From: Bacteroidales bacterium
Lineage (GTDB): Bacteria > Bacteroidota > Bacteroidia > Bacteroidales > UBA932
Reading direction: 5' to 3'
Assembly: GCA_017443845.1 (NCBI GenBank)
Contig: JAFSXX010000017.1
Coordinates: forward strand, 100,688 to 164,687
Length of the DNA stretch: 64,000 bases
Shown here: positions 8,526 to 16,599 of the stretch, in pieces
Layout of the letters: each line of letters opens with the position of its first letter
How positions within the stretch are numbered: position 1 is the first letter of the stretch
Made by a program: the position numbers and the translations under genes
Notes under the pieces: model-generated
Told to the model about the DNA's origin: nothing
Databases searched by the model: none
The model's input: the letters and a program-made list of their open reading frames with translations, nothing else

Positions 8526-9433
8526 TCTTTATTCTTATTGTCCCAGATTCCGTGGAGGTCGGGGAAGTCGCCAAGTCCGTAGCGGAAGAGGACGACTCCG
8601 ACTGCCTCAGACTCATTCGCGAACTCCTGGCAGTCTGCGAGAATCTGCTCGGGGGTCATGGGGATGGGAGTGTCGTCATCGGTATCGCCGGCCTCGGGAC
8701 GGTCGCGGTATGTGGTGGTTCCTGCCCAAACGACCGCGGGTTTGCCCTTCTCGGCGAAATGATTCGCCACGCGGACAGCCCAACCGGCATCGTTGTTCTT
8801 GTATCCGCCGCTGTAACGGTAGATCATAGGCATCAGGATGTCGATATACTGTCCCATCTGGGCGGGATCCTGGCCGTAGTAGTGCTCGCTGTCCGGTTCG
8901 GGCATAAGGGCTGCGGAGAGGACGATCTTGGGATTCACGGCCTTCACAGCCTCACTTATCTGGCGGCAGAACTCGGTGACGCAGCCTGTGGCGGTTATCT
9001 CTTCCGAGGGATTGTGCTTGTGGGCGGTGCCTCCGAAGCGGATATAGTCCAGATGGATGCCGTCAACGCCCCACTTGACATACTGCACGGCGCGGGCGAT
9101 GACCTCGTCGAAATATTCCTGCTTGTAGCGGTTGTTCTCGTCATCGACGGGATTGACCCACTTGCCGTCCTGGTAGAAGGCCTGGAACCAGATGTGGACC
9201 TTGCAGCCCTTCTTCTGGGCATTCTTGACGAAGGCGAGGGTCGAGTCCACGCCGTGGGCGGTGAAGGCTTTCTCGTGGAGAATGATGTTCTTGATATCCT
9301 TGGAGACCATCTCGTCGATGTTGACCTCGGTCATATACTTGGACCAGAGCCAGAAGGCATTGGTATTCGGTTTTTCTTCCTTGCAGGAAGCAAGCATCAG
9401 GAGCGCAGTGAGCGCGATAAGAAGTCTTTTCAT
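8522..9433 (-). CDS. GHL10-like glycoside hydrolase lipoprotein (single-domain)
   Basis: 303 aa. Signal peptide with lipobox LMLASC (Cys17), followed by KEEKP; the acidic/lysine residues after the lipid Cys suggest surface export. The rest is one TIM-barrel-like domain with KNIILHEKAF, KVHIWFQAF, VDGIHLDYIRFGG (barrel-end Asp residues typical of GHL10/DUF187 and DUF4015-type putative glycosidases), VLSAALMPEP and DILMPMIYRY. Its closest relative in the window is the C-terminal half of the next gene upstream, with shared blocks along the whole length, so the pair arose by duplication. No substrate is established for this branch. Position among GH20, MurQ-like and transglutaminase-fold genes suggests action on a backbone containing amino sugars. 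It is a strong candidate for an unassigned activity. Confidence 0.7.
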   Translation of the reverse strand: MKRLLIALTALLMLASCKEEKPNTNAFWLWSKYMTEVNIDEMVSKDIKNIILHEKAFTAHGVDSTLAFVKNAQKKGCKVHIWFQAFYQDGKWVNPVDDENNRYKQEYFDEVIARAVQYVKWGVDGIHLDYIRFGGTAHKHNPSEEITATGCVTEFCRQISEAVKAVNPKIVLSAALMPEPDSEHYYGQDPAQMGQYIDILMPMIYRYSGGYKNNDAGWAVRVANHFAEKGKPAVVWAGTTTYRDRPEAGDTDDDTPIPMTPEQILADCQEFANESEAVGVVLFRYGLGDFPDLHGIWDNKNKE

Positions 9434-9438
9434 AGTAT

Positions 9439-11535
9439 CTATTTTGCAAACATTCCGGTAAAAATGGGCAGTTCACCGATTCCGTAACGGAAAAGGGCGA
9501 GGCCGTGAGCGCGGGATTTGGTGATATTGAAGCTGTCGCGGTAGAGTTCGGCGGCCGAGAGTCCCTGGGTATTGCTGTTGTAGGTCGAGACGCCGTGCCA
9601 CGACTGGGTGCCGGGCTTGCAGCGGTCGGCGAACCAGTTCGCAACCGCGACATTCCTCGTAGAGGAGTAATTATAGGACGAAATATAGGCCATCGGCATC
9701 AGCACGTCTATATACTGCGTCATCTGGCCGGGATCCTGGCCGTAATAGGACTGGGCGTCGGTTTCGCCCATCAGGGCGGCTGAGAGGATCACCTTTGGAT
9801 TCTTGGTCTTGAGGGCGGCGTTGGCCTGGCGGCAGAACTCCGTGATGGCTCCCGTACCGGTAATGCCGTCCTCGGGGAAGGAGTGCTTGGCCGCGGTGCC
9901 TCCGAAACGGATATAGTCGAAGTGGATGCCGTCGATGGGAGCCCTGTCCATATAGTCGAGGCAGCGTCCAATCACCTCATCGAACAGCGCCTGATTGTAA
10001 CGCGCGGGAGTCGAGCCGCTGCGGTCGATAACCGGCAGGCGCCACTGCTGGGCGTCGTTCCACCAGAAGCACTGGAGCCAGATATGGAGCTTCATTCCGA
10101 GGCTGTGCGCCTCGTCGAGCAGGCTCTGGACCTTGGCTGTGCCATAATTCTTGAAGGCCCATTCGTGGAGCACTATGTTGCCTATTCCGTGCTTGCAAAG
10201 ATCCTCAAGATCGACCGAATTGGTCGAGGACTGGTTGACCCAGATGGCGATGGTATTGCCCTCTTCGATGCCGTAGTTGAGTTCGCCGCGGCTCGGGGTG
10301 AGTACCGTGAACCATTTTCCGGTACCCTCGGGAAGGCGGCTCCAGCTGGTCTTGTCGGTCGCGACGCGGGAGTCGGCGCGGACATCGCTCTTCTTGAAGG
10401 TGTCGAGGGTCTTGCCCGTCGATGTAACGAGGGTGAACGAGTCGTTGGACTTCACATCCACATCTGCCACCAGATGGCCTCCGGCGGGAATCGTCACCTT
10501 GCCGCTGCTGAACACCTCCTTGCCTGACGCCTTCAGCGCGAGACCGCTCGTGGAGATATTCTCCACAGTGGTATTGGCAATCTCCACCCAGCCCGCAAGG
10601 GAGACCTCGTTGATCACCAGGCCCGTCGGGTCGTCGGTTACGCTGGCGTTGACTGCGTTTTTGGTCGCGGTAGTGGAGACTTTCCACTCGCCGGTCAGAT
10701 CCGGCAGGCGGCTCCAACTGCCCGATGCCGAAGGATCGGCGAGGTCGCCGGCAGTGAAGCGGTTGATCTCCTTTCCGGAGTTGTCCAGGAGCCTTACCAC
10801 TTTGAGTTTTGACCTGTCGCCTTCGCACTCCACGGCGATCCTCTCACCGGAAGAGAGGATCGTGCCGTAAGCGAAAGTATGGAGCACGGTTCCGTCAGCC
10901 GCGCAAAGGGTGGCATATTCCAGCCAGAGCTCGTTGGTTCCCACATTGGCAACCTCAACCCAGCCCTCCGCAGGGCAGACCTCGTTGATGATGATATTGC
11001 TGAGGATATGGGGAACTATCTTGTAATTGGCCTCTCCCGGAGTGGGTGTCGAGGTTATGGTCCATTCGCCGGTGATATCCGGTATGCGGGCATAACTCTG
11101 CCCGTCCTCGGGCTTCATCGTGGAATTGTAGTCGTACTCCAGCGAGAAGCTGTTGAGCATCGACCCCTCTCCGTCGGCTATTCCGACCTCCTCGAGGGTG
11201 TTGCGCAGCATCGGGGAGGAAAACTCCACTTTGTCGGTGCTGATGACGAAGCGGCCCTTCGCCTCCGCGGTCCCCTCGGAGAGGACTGCCACCTCAGACT
11301 CTATGGCACCGCCTCCGGTGAGGATAACCTTGAGTCCCTTGAGGTTGATGGTGCGGTCGGAGGTATTGTAAATCTCGATCCACCCCTCCTTGCCGATGCT
11401 CTTCGAGGGAGAGACCTCATTGATGATAAGGCCCTGCATATTGTCGTACTCCGGCTGGGGATCCGGCTTGGGGACGCAGGATACGGCCAGCGAGACGGCG
11501 GCTGCAAGGAATATGTATCTAAACCCTTTCTTCAT
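9439..11535 (-). CDS. Lipoprotein with three lamin-tail domains and a C-terminal GHL10-like hydrolase domain
   Basis: 698 aa. Lipobox LAVSC (Cys20), then a Pro-rich spacer. Residues ~35-170, 180-292 and 304-420 are three lamin-tail (LTD) immunoglobulin-like domains: LIINEVSP/IIINEVCP/LVINEVSL, GW(I/V)E(I/V), and a closing RLPD.TGEW signature. Residues ~428-695 are a GHL10-like barrel (HIWLQCFWW, IDGIHFDYIRFGG, VILSAALMGE, VLMPMAYISS) closely related to the 303-aa protein encoded next. LTDs usually act as spacers or surface-adhesion modules, so this would be a long-reach, surface-anchored version of the same enzyme. It lies 6 bp after the transglutaminase-fold gene and 5 bp before the single-domain paralogue. 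The substrate is unknown. Confidence 0.75.
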   Translation of the reverse strand: MKKGFRYIFLAAAVSLAVSCVPKPDPQPEYDNMQGLIINEVSPSKSIGKEGWIEIYNTSDRTINLKGLKVILTGGGAIESEVAVLSEGTAEAKGRFVISTDKVEFSSPMLRNTLEEVGIADGEGSMLNSFSLEYDYNSTMKPEDGQSYARIPDITGEWTITSTPTPGEANYKIVPHILSNIIINEVCPAEGWVEVANVGTNELWLEYATLCAADGTVLHTFAYGTILSSGERIAVECEGDRSKLKVVRLLDNSGKEINRFTAGDLADPSASGSWSRLPDLTGEWKVSTTATKNAVNASVTDDPTGLVINEVSLAGWVEIANTTVENISTSGLALKASGKEVFSSGKVTIPAGGHLVADVDVKSNDSFTLVTSTGKTLDTFKKSDVRADSRVATDKTSWSRLPEGTGKWFTVLTPSRGELNYGIEEGNTIAIWVNQSSTNSVDLEDLCKHGIGNIVLHEWAFKNYGTAKVQSLLDEAHSLGMKLHIWLQCFWWNDAQQWRLPVIDRSGSTPARYNQALFDEVIGRCLDYMDRAPIDGIHFDYIRFGGTAAKHSFPEDGITGTGAITEFCRQANAALKTKNPKVILSAALMGETDAQSYYGQDPGQMTQYIDVLMPMAYISSYNYSSTRNVAVANWFADRCKPGTQSWHGVSTYNSNTQGLSAAELYRDSFNITKSRAHGLALFRYGIGELPIFTGMFAK

Positions 11536-11541
11536 TTGATC

Positions 11542-12543
11542 CTAGAAATCCAGTTCTTCGTATAAATGCATGTTTTCGTAGCCTTTGAAAGCGACGGTTC
11601 CGAGTTTATTGCCATTGTTGGACGCATCGGCCATCACCCACTCGCCGTCGATGAAGAGCTGCGAGATGACGTGGCCGATAATGCCGCTCGAGTAGTAGCA
11701 CTGAGCGTGGAAATAACGGCCGGGGATGCCGCTCAGGCGGGCCATTGCCAGCACGGCGTGCGAGAGGTCGCAGCAGTTGCCGCCCTTGTCCCTGATGGTG
11801 CCGACGGCGCCCCTGCGGGTATTGTTATAGTCGAGCCACTCCCACTCGTCGCGGGCATAGCAGAAAATGGCGTCGGCCTTCTCGCGGACCGTAGAATTCT
11901 CGGTCACGCCGGCCTTTGCCCAGGCTGCGTCGCGGGTCGCCTTGACTTCGGGGGCATTGATGTCGCAATTCGCGGTGGAGTGGGTATAGGAGGATTCCCA
12001 GGTGTTTATCTTCTCGGGGAACTTCCCGTTCTCGGCATAATAGGCGAATGCGCGGCACATCATCACCAGCAGACCGGTGGAAGAGAGATTGGGCTCATAT
12101 CCGGGAATCTTCATGTTCAGCTTGATCTCCTTGAGCTCCGTCATATTCCTGTACTGCTCCCTCAACAGCTGCTCGAAGGCGCTGAAGGGGACCTCTACGG
12201 GGACGAAGGGGACATCGGTAGTAAGGCTGAACGTAGCCGAAGGATAGACTACATCCTCTTCCATCCATTTGTCCGGATTGTCGAGAATCTTGACGGCGAG
12301 CGCAAGACCCGCACGGACATATTCACGGGTGAAAATATTGACTCCCTCCCATTTGATGACGCTGGGAAGTTTGTTGTCGGCCTCCCAGGTGGCATAGGCG
12401 TCGGCAAGGGCCAGTACGAGCTGTCCGTTATAAGTTGTTTTCCAGTCTACAGGATCGGGTTCCGGTTCCGGCTTGGGATCCGGCTTCTCTGCGCAGCCGC
12501 AAACGAGTACGGCGAGGCACAACAGTGCAAATAACCGTTTCAT
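11542..12543 (-). CDS. Transglutaminase-fold lipoprotein resembling pseudomurein endoisopeptidases (C71-like) with PMBR-like repeats
   Basis: 333 aa. Lipobox ends at Cys17, followed by the linker EKPDPKPEPEPD. Residues ~42-85 (LADAYATWEADNKLP.VIKWEG, then EYVRAGLAL) and ~155-182 (CRAFAYYAENGKFPEKI) resemble the short pseudomurein-binding repeat pattern (helix, N-x-x-LP, V-x-v-G-g, then a second helix). The C-terminal domain has a cysteine-protease/transglutaminase triad: Cys257/258 in GGNCCDLSH, His291 in GHVISQLFIDGEW and Asp306 in ADAS. The blocks GNCCD..H, GIPGRYFHAQC, SSG..GHV and N.LG are the ones I associate with Methanobacteriales transglutaminase-domain surface proteins and with PeiW/PeiP-type pseudomurein endoisopeptidases. 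A more ordinary peptidase or transglutaminase remains possible. The likely role is to cut peptide cross-links of a cell-wall polymer at the cell surface. Confidence 0.7.
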   Translation of the reverse strand: MKRLFALLCLAVLVCGCAEKPDPKPEPEPDPVDWKTTYNGQLVLALADAYATWEADNKLPSVIKWEGVNIFTREYVRAGLALAVKILDNPDKWMEEDVVYPSATFSLTTDVPFVPVEVPFSAFEQLLREQYRNMTELKEIKLNMKIPGYEPNLSSTGLLVMMCRAFAYYAENGKFPEKINTWESSYTHSTANCDINAPEVKATRDAAWAKAGVTENSTVREKADAIFCYARDEWEWLDYNNTRRGAVGTIRDKGGNCCDLSHAVLAMARLSGIPGRYFHAQCYYSSGIIGHVISQLFIDGEWVMADASNNGNKLGTVAFKGYENMHLYEELDF

Positions 12544-12567
12544 ATCAGATAATTATGTAATTGGCAA

Positions 12568-12593
12568 CCGTGGGAGCGGTCAGGCTCCCACGG
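12568..12593 (-). other. 10-bp intercistronic hairpin inside the cluster
   Basis: CCGTGGGAGC (12568-12577), a 6-nt loop, then GCTCCCACGG (12584-12593) form a perfect stem between the 1037-aa lipoprotein gene and the transglutaminase-fold gene. On the coding (minus) strand it is preceded, not followed, by a T run, so it is not a standard terminator for this operon. It may instead set mRNA processing or stability, lowering or isolating expression of the downstream half. It sits in the only intergenic gap above 30 nt in the cluster. Confidence 0.6.
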
Positions 12594-12603
12594 CCGAAAA
12601 AAA

Positions 12604-15600
12604 TTAATAGAGGTCGAATGCTACCTGAACATCCTTGAGAGCATCATAGACATTATCTTCTACGTTGTTGTCAAGGAGATACTTGTAGATACGGGCCATC
12701 ACGAGGAGCTCACGCATAGGGCTGATGAGACCTTCGTAACCGGAGAGGATAAGGGTTCCCGAAGAGGTACCGAACTCCTGGAAGTTGCCGATTCCGTTCA
12801 GAGGGCTGTTGCCGGCATTCTTGATGAGGCCGCGGACAACATGCCAGGAACCGCACTTGAGGATGAACTCGATGCCCACCTTATCTATCTTCTGTCCATT
12901 GTAGGTAACGGTCTGGTCGTACTCATACCAGGGATTTGCATTCCACTTGTTGTTGGAGGAGTATGCAGGGACAACGGAGTTGAATCCTACGCCGTTAGCA
13001 AGGGTATATGCCTTGTTGCGGTCGGTCATGTCGGTGAGGAATGCCTCGCCTTCCTTGGTGCACATATTCATCAGACCACGGACAGCGATCTCCCAGCACT
13101 GGTTGGAGGTGTACTCCTTGTCACCGACCTTAGCGCTCCAGTAGGGCTGCCACTTGGCGTCATACTGGTTGCCTGCATTGACATAACCGGGCTCAGCTAC
13201 GTAGATGGGAAGGAAGTGTACGTTTGTCCAGGAGGAAGAAGGATTGGTGGTGTAATTGTGGGTTCCGTCAGCATCCACGGTACCGACTGTCTTCTCCCAG
13301 ACGTCGAGGCAGGTCACGAATGACTTAGCCCACTCCTTGAGAGTAGCTTCCTGCTTGTAGAGCTCGAAGTCGAACTTGGCATCCTTGAGGGCGTCATAGA
13401 CGTTGGTAGTGATCTTATTGTCGAGCAGGTACTTGTAGATACGGGCGAGGACGAGGAACTCACGCATAGGAGCGATGAGGCCTTCGTAGCCGGTAAGGTT
13501 CAGGGTACCGGAGGAGGTACCGAACTCCTGGAAGTTGCCGACATTGTTCAGAGGGCTGTTGCCGGCGGTCTTGATAAAGCTGCGGACCACGTGCCAGGTA
13601 CCGACCTTAAGCATGAAGTCGATGCCTACCTCGTTGATTTTCTCACCATTGTAGGTAACGGTCTTGTCGTACTCATACCAAGGATTGGCACCCCACTTGT
13701 TGTTAGCGGAATATGCCGGCATGGGAGCATCCATTCCGACACCGTTGCCGGGGGTGAATGCCTTATTGCGGTCGTCCATAGTTTCGAGGAATGCTTCGCC
13801 TTCCTTGGTGCACATATTGATGAGGGCGCGGAATGCGATCTCCCAGCACTGGTTTGCGGTGTATTCGGTGTCACCTACCTTCGCGGTCCAGAAAGGAGCC
13901 CACTTGGAGTCGTACTGGTTGCCTGCGGTGGTGTAGCCGGCGTTGGGATTGTCGATAGGAATAAAGTGGACGTTCTGCCATGCATTTCCGTTAGGGGTGC
14001 AGTGGGTTCCGTCAGCATCCACGAAGCCGACAGTCTTCTCCCACACGTCGAGGCAGGTTACGAATGCCTTCGCGAAGTCCTCGATAGTACCGGTGACGGG
14101 CTTGACATAAGGATTCTGAGCGATGGAAACCACCTTCTCATAGGTACCGGCAGCAAGGGTAACGGTTGCGCTGCGGGATTCGGTAACCGTATTGTCGTCA
14201 AGGGTGACGCTGATGGTCTGCTCACCTGCACCGCCGGAGGTCTTGTCGAGGTGGATCCAGGCCTCGGAAGGAGTCGCGGTCCAGTTCTCGGAAGCAGTGA
14301 ACTTGATCTGCTGCGCGGGAGCCGCGGAAGCGTCAAAGTTCATGCTGGTCTCGGTGATGATGATAGGAAGTTCCTGCTTGTAGAGCTCGAAGTCGAACTT
14401 CACATCCTTGAGGGCGTCATAGACATCCTTGTTGATGTTATTGTCGAGCAGGTACTTGTAGAGACGGGCGAGGATGAGGAACTCACGCATAGGGGAGATG
14501 AGGCCTTCGTATCCCTCGAGGTTGAGGGTACCCGAACCGGTGCCGAACTCCTGGAAGTTGCCGATCATTCCCAGAGGGGTGTTGTTGGCGTTAGCGATGA
14601 AGCTCCTGGTAACATGCCACGAGGTGCACTTCATAAGGAACTCGAGACCGACCTCGTTAATCTTCTGGCCGTTGTAGGTCACGAGGTTGCCCTGGTTGAC
14701 ATACTCATACCAAGGATAGCTTCCCCATGCGCAGGCCTCGGAAGGACGGCTGATGGGAGCGGAAGCGAGCGACTTGCCGTTGCCGTAAGGGATCTCACCG
14801 TTACGGGAGTGGTTGTTGAGGAACTCTTCACCGGTGGTGGTGCAGAGGTTCATCAGACCGCGGATAGCGATCTCCCAGCACTGTGCTGCGGTATAGGTGG
14901 TACCGTCAACTTCAACGGTAACATAGGGCTGGTACTTGGGATCATACTGGAGACCCTGCTTCGACCAGGATGTGCTCGGGTTGTCGTTGGGGATAGGAAT
15001 GAAGTGGACGCGCTCCAGAGGGTTGTTGTTGTCCTCGCAAGCGGAACCGTCGGCGCTCAGACGATCGCAGACGTTGGCCTCCCAGACATCCAGATACTTG
15101 ACGAACTCCTGTGCGAATGCCTTGAGGGATGCACCGCCGCCGAGGTAATCGGTCTCGACCTTTGCGGGAAGCTTACCGTCGGAAGCATAGGCTGCGAGAG
15201 CCCTTGCGATGGTCACGATCGCACGGTTGGTAGAGAATGCGAGAGCTTCGCTGCCACGATAGACGATGGTCTGGTTGGGAATCTGATTCTTGTCCGCGGA
15301 TACGGAAAGAATCGATTTCGCGATGGTCACGAGGTCCTCAGCGACTCCCTTTCCGTCAGCGGGGCCGTTGGTAACTGCGATCTCATCCTTGTCGTAGCTG
15401 TCACGCTCGGGATTCGAAGCAGCCTTGTAATCGAAGGGCGAGACCTTGTCGGTCTTGCCGTCAGCGATGTTGGCAAGCGCACCAGCCTCGAGGCAGAGGA
15501 ACTGCGCGGGATTGAAGGTCTTGCCGGCAACGGTGAACGAGGTAGGGATAGCCCTTTCCTCTTCCCAGGAAGCATAGAAATCCGAGACGGCCGAAACCAC

Positions 15601-15717
15601 CTGGGAGAGTTCTACTGCATTCTCGTCCGGTGTCGGAACGGGATCCTTGGGTTCACAAGAATTCAGAGTAAGCGCGCAAACGATCAGCGCGGCAAACAGG
15701 TAGAATACTTTTTTCAT
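12604..15717 (-). CDS. Large surface lipoprotein with PMBR-like N-terminus, BACON domain and three ~245-aa tandem modules
   Basis: 1037 aa. Lipobox LTLNSC (Cys21). Residues ~40-84 (VSDFYASWEEERAIP, SFTVAGKTFNPAQFL) and ~164-190 (ARALAAYASDGKLPAKVE) resemble pseudomurein-binding repeats. Module A spans ~196-449, then a BACON domain (~451-536, with SENWTATPSEAW, SIAQNP), then module B (~545-789) and module C (~792-1037). Each module holds F.....D.WE, VHF.PI, the QCWEIA.R.L.N.C block, NPWYEYD-like text, VTYNG.KI..VG, GNFQEFGT.SGTL, GYEGLI.PMRE and KYLLDN....VYDAL. No catalytic motif was recognised, so it is best viewed as a multivalent binding protein. It is encoded directly upstream of the transglutaminase-fold enzyme that shares its N-terminal repeat style, which suggests both bind the same cell-wall polymer. 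Confidence 0.75.
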   Translation of the reverse strand: MKKVFYLFAALIVCALTLNSCEPKDPVPTPDENAVELSQVVSAVSDFYASWEEERAIPTSFTVAGKTFNPAQFLCLEAGALANIADGKTDKVSPFDYKAASNPERDSYDKDEIAVTNGPADGKGVAEDLVTIAKSILSVSADKNQIPNQTIVYRGSEALAFSTNRAIVTIARALAAYASDGKLPAKVETDYLGGGASLKAFAQEFVKYLDVWEANVCDRLSADGSACEDNNNPLERVHFIPIPNDNPSTSWSKQGLQYDPKYQPYVTVEVDGTTYTAAQCWEIAIRGLMNLCTTTGEEFLNNHSRNGEIPYGNGKSLASAPISRPSEACAWGSYPWYEYVNQGNLVTYNGQKINEVGLEFLMKCTSWHVTRSFIANANNTPLGMIGNFQEFGTGSGTLNLEGYEGLISPMREFLILARLYKYLLDNNINKDVYDALKDVKFDFELYKQELPIIITETSMNFDASAAPAQQIKFTASENWTATPSEAWIHLDKTSGGAGEQTISVTLDDNTVTESRSATVTLAAGTYEKVVSIAQNPYVKPVTGTIEDFAKAFVTCLDVWEKTVGFVDADGTHCTPNGNAWQNVHFIPIDNPNAGYTTAGNQYDSKWAPFWTAKVGDTEYTANQCWEIAFRALINMCTKEGEAFLETMDDRNKAFTPGNGVGMDAPMPAYSANNKWGANPWYEYDKTVTYNGEKINEVGIDFMLKVGTWHVVRSFIKTAGNSPLNNVGNFQEFGTSSGTLNLTGYEGLIAPMREFLVLARIYKYLLDNKITTNVYDALKDAKFDFELYKQEATLKEWAKSFVTCLDVWEKTVGTVDADGTHNYTTNPSSSWTNVHFLPIYVAEPGYVNAGNQYDAKWQPYWSAKVGDKEYTSNQCWEIAVRGLMNMCTKEGEAFLTDMTDRNKAYTLANGVGFNSVVPAYSSNNKWNANPWYEYDQTVTYNGQKIDKVGIEFILKCGSWHVVRGLIKNAGNSPLNGIGNFQEFGTSSGTLILSGYEGLISPMRELLVMARIYKYLLDNNVEDNVYDALKDVQVAFDLY
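12607..15132 (-). repeat. Three in-gene tandem modules (C 12607-13344, B 13351-14085, A 14371-15132)
   Basis: The three modules of the large lipoprotein are visible as long DNA repeats. For example, the strings around 12717-12790, 13457-13530 and 14481-14560 (coding for the PMREFL...GYEGLI segments) are nearly the same. B and C are more alike to each other than to A, which has an extra insert and is followed by the BACON domain. This points to a recent duplication of B/C after an older A/B split. Such repeats can recombine and change module number. Confidence 0.85.
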
Positions 15718-15742
15718 AATGATTTGTTATTGGTGATGGTTG

Positions 15743-16594
15743 TTAGTTGGTTTCTTTTGGAAGTTCCTTGATGACGCCGCTCTCGAGAAGATACTGCTCC
15801 GCCTTCTTGAGGCCGCCGGTCTTCTTGATGATGTCTTCGCAGAATTCATAGCTCAGGCCGGGATTGCGCTCCACCATGGTGCGGGTGAGGCGGTCCACGA
15901 CTTTATTGTTGATCAGGTTCGCCATGACCATACGGTTGCCCTCGACGCGGCCGAGGCGGCACATGATGGTGGTGCTTATCATATCGCAGAGGAGCTTCTG
16001 CGACGTTCCAGATTTCATACGCGTGCTGCCGGTGATGAACTCGGGGCCCGTGATTATCTCGATGGGATAATCAACATAATCCGAGATGGGCGAGCCGGGA
16101 TTGTTGCAGATCGAGCCGCAGGGGATTCCGTTCTCCTTGCAGGCCTTCATCGCAGCGAGCACATAAGGGGTGCAGCCGCTGGCCGATATGCCGACCACGA
16201 TATCCTTGGGAGTGATGTGATGCTTGTCGCGGAGGGTTCTCCATCCCTCTTCGACATCATCTTCCGCCTCCTCGAGGTCGAGGACCAGATTCTCGACTCC
16301 ACCGGCCAGGACGGCCTGCCAGATTTCGGGATCCACTCCGTAGGTATTGGGAACTTCGAGGATATCGAGGACCGCGAGCTTTCCTCCGGTGCCGCAGCCA
16401 AGGTAGAACATCCTTCCGCCGCCGCGGATGGTGGCCTCTATGGCAGAGACAAGTTTTTCGATATCGGGAAGTACGGCTTCGATGGCCAGGGGAACTTTCT
16501 TGTCCTCATTGTTGATGTCGCGAAGCAACTCGGCCACCGATTTTTTCTCCAGGTGGTCGTAAAGGGATGGTTGTTCTGTTAATCTAAGTGACAT
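15743..16594 (-). CDS. murQ: MurQ-like N-acetylmuramic acid 6-phosphate etherase (SIS domain)
   Basis: 283 aa, the usual MurQ length. It follows MurQ closely: N-terminal INNEDKKVPLAIEAVLP, SIS core with GGRMFYLGCGTGGKLAVLDILEVPNTYG, DIVVGISASGCTPYV, ITGPEFITGSTRMKSGTSQK and ISTTIMCRLGRVEGNRMV. The two acidic catalytic positions of MurQ (Glu in the DxxE.P.T segment, and the E of the EEAEDD region) are present. It departs from the canonical GTSGRL loop, reading GTGGKL, so the sugar-phosphate pocket may be changed. MurQ cleaves the lactyl ether of MurNAc-6-P to give GlcNAc-6-P. In an operon with GH20s, a BadF kinase and NagB/PIG-L it implies growth on murein fragments or on a related acidic amino sugar. 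Confidence 0.85.
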   Translation of the reverse strand: MSLRLTEQPSLYDHLEKKSVAELLRDINNEDKKVPLAIEAVLPDIEKLVSAIEATIRGGGRMFYLGCGTGGKLAVLDILEVPNTYGVDPEIWQAVLAGGVENLVLDLEEAEDDVEEGWRTLRDKHHITPKDIVVGISASGCTPYVLAAMKACKENGIPCGSICNNPGSPISDYVDYPIEIITGPEFITGSTRMKSGTSQKLLCDMISTTIMCRLGRVEGNRMVMANLINNKVVDRLTRTMVERNPGLSYEFCEDIIKKTGGLKKAEQYLLESGVIKELPKETN

Positions 16595-16599
16595 TTTGG

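Noticed and set aside
11542..12543. Reading the Cys-His-Asp lipoprotein as a generic host-type transglutaminase
   Set aside because: Not fully excluded, but the GNCCD core and LP-containing N-terminal repeats fit the archaeal-wall-lytic group better; kept as the alternative in the entry.
13591..15771. 726-codon plus-strand open frame across the repeat lipoprotein
   Set aside because: Mirror of the tandem modules on the other strand; repeated nonsense text follows the repeat period.
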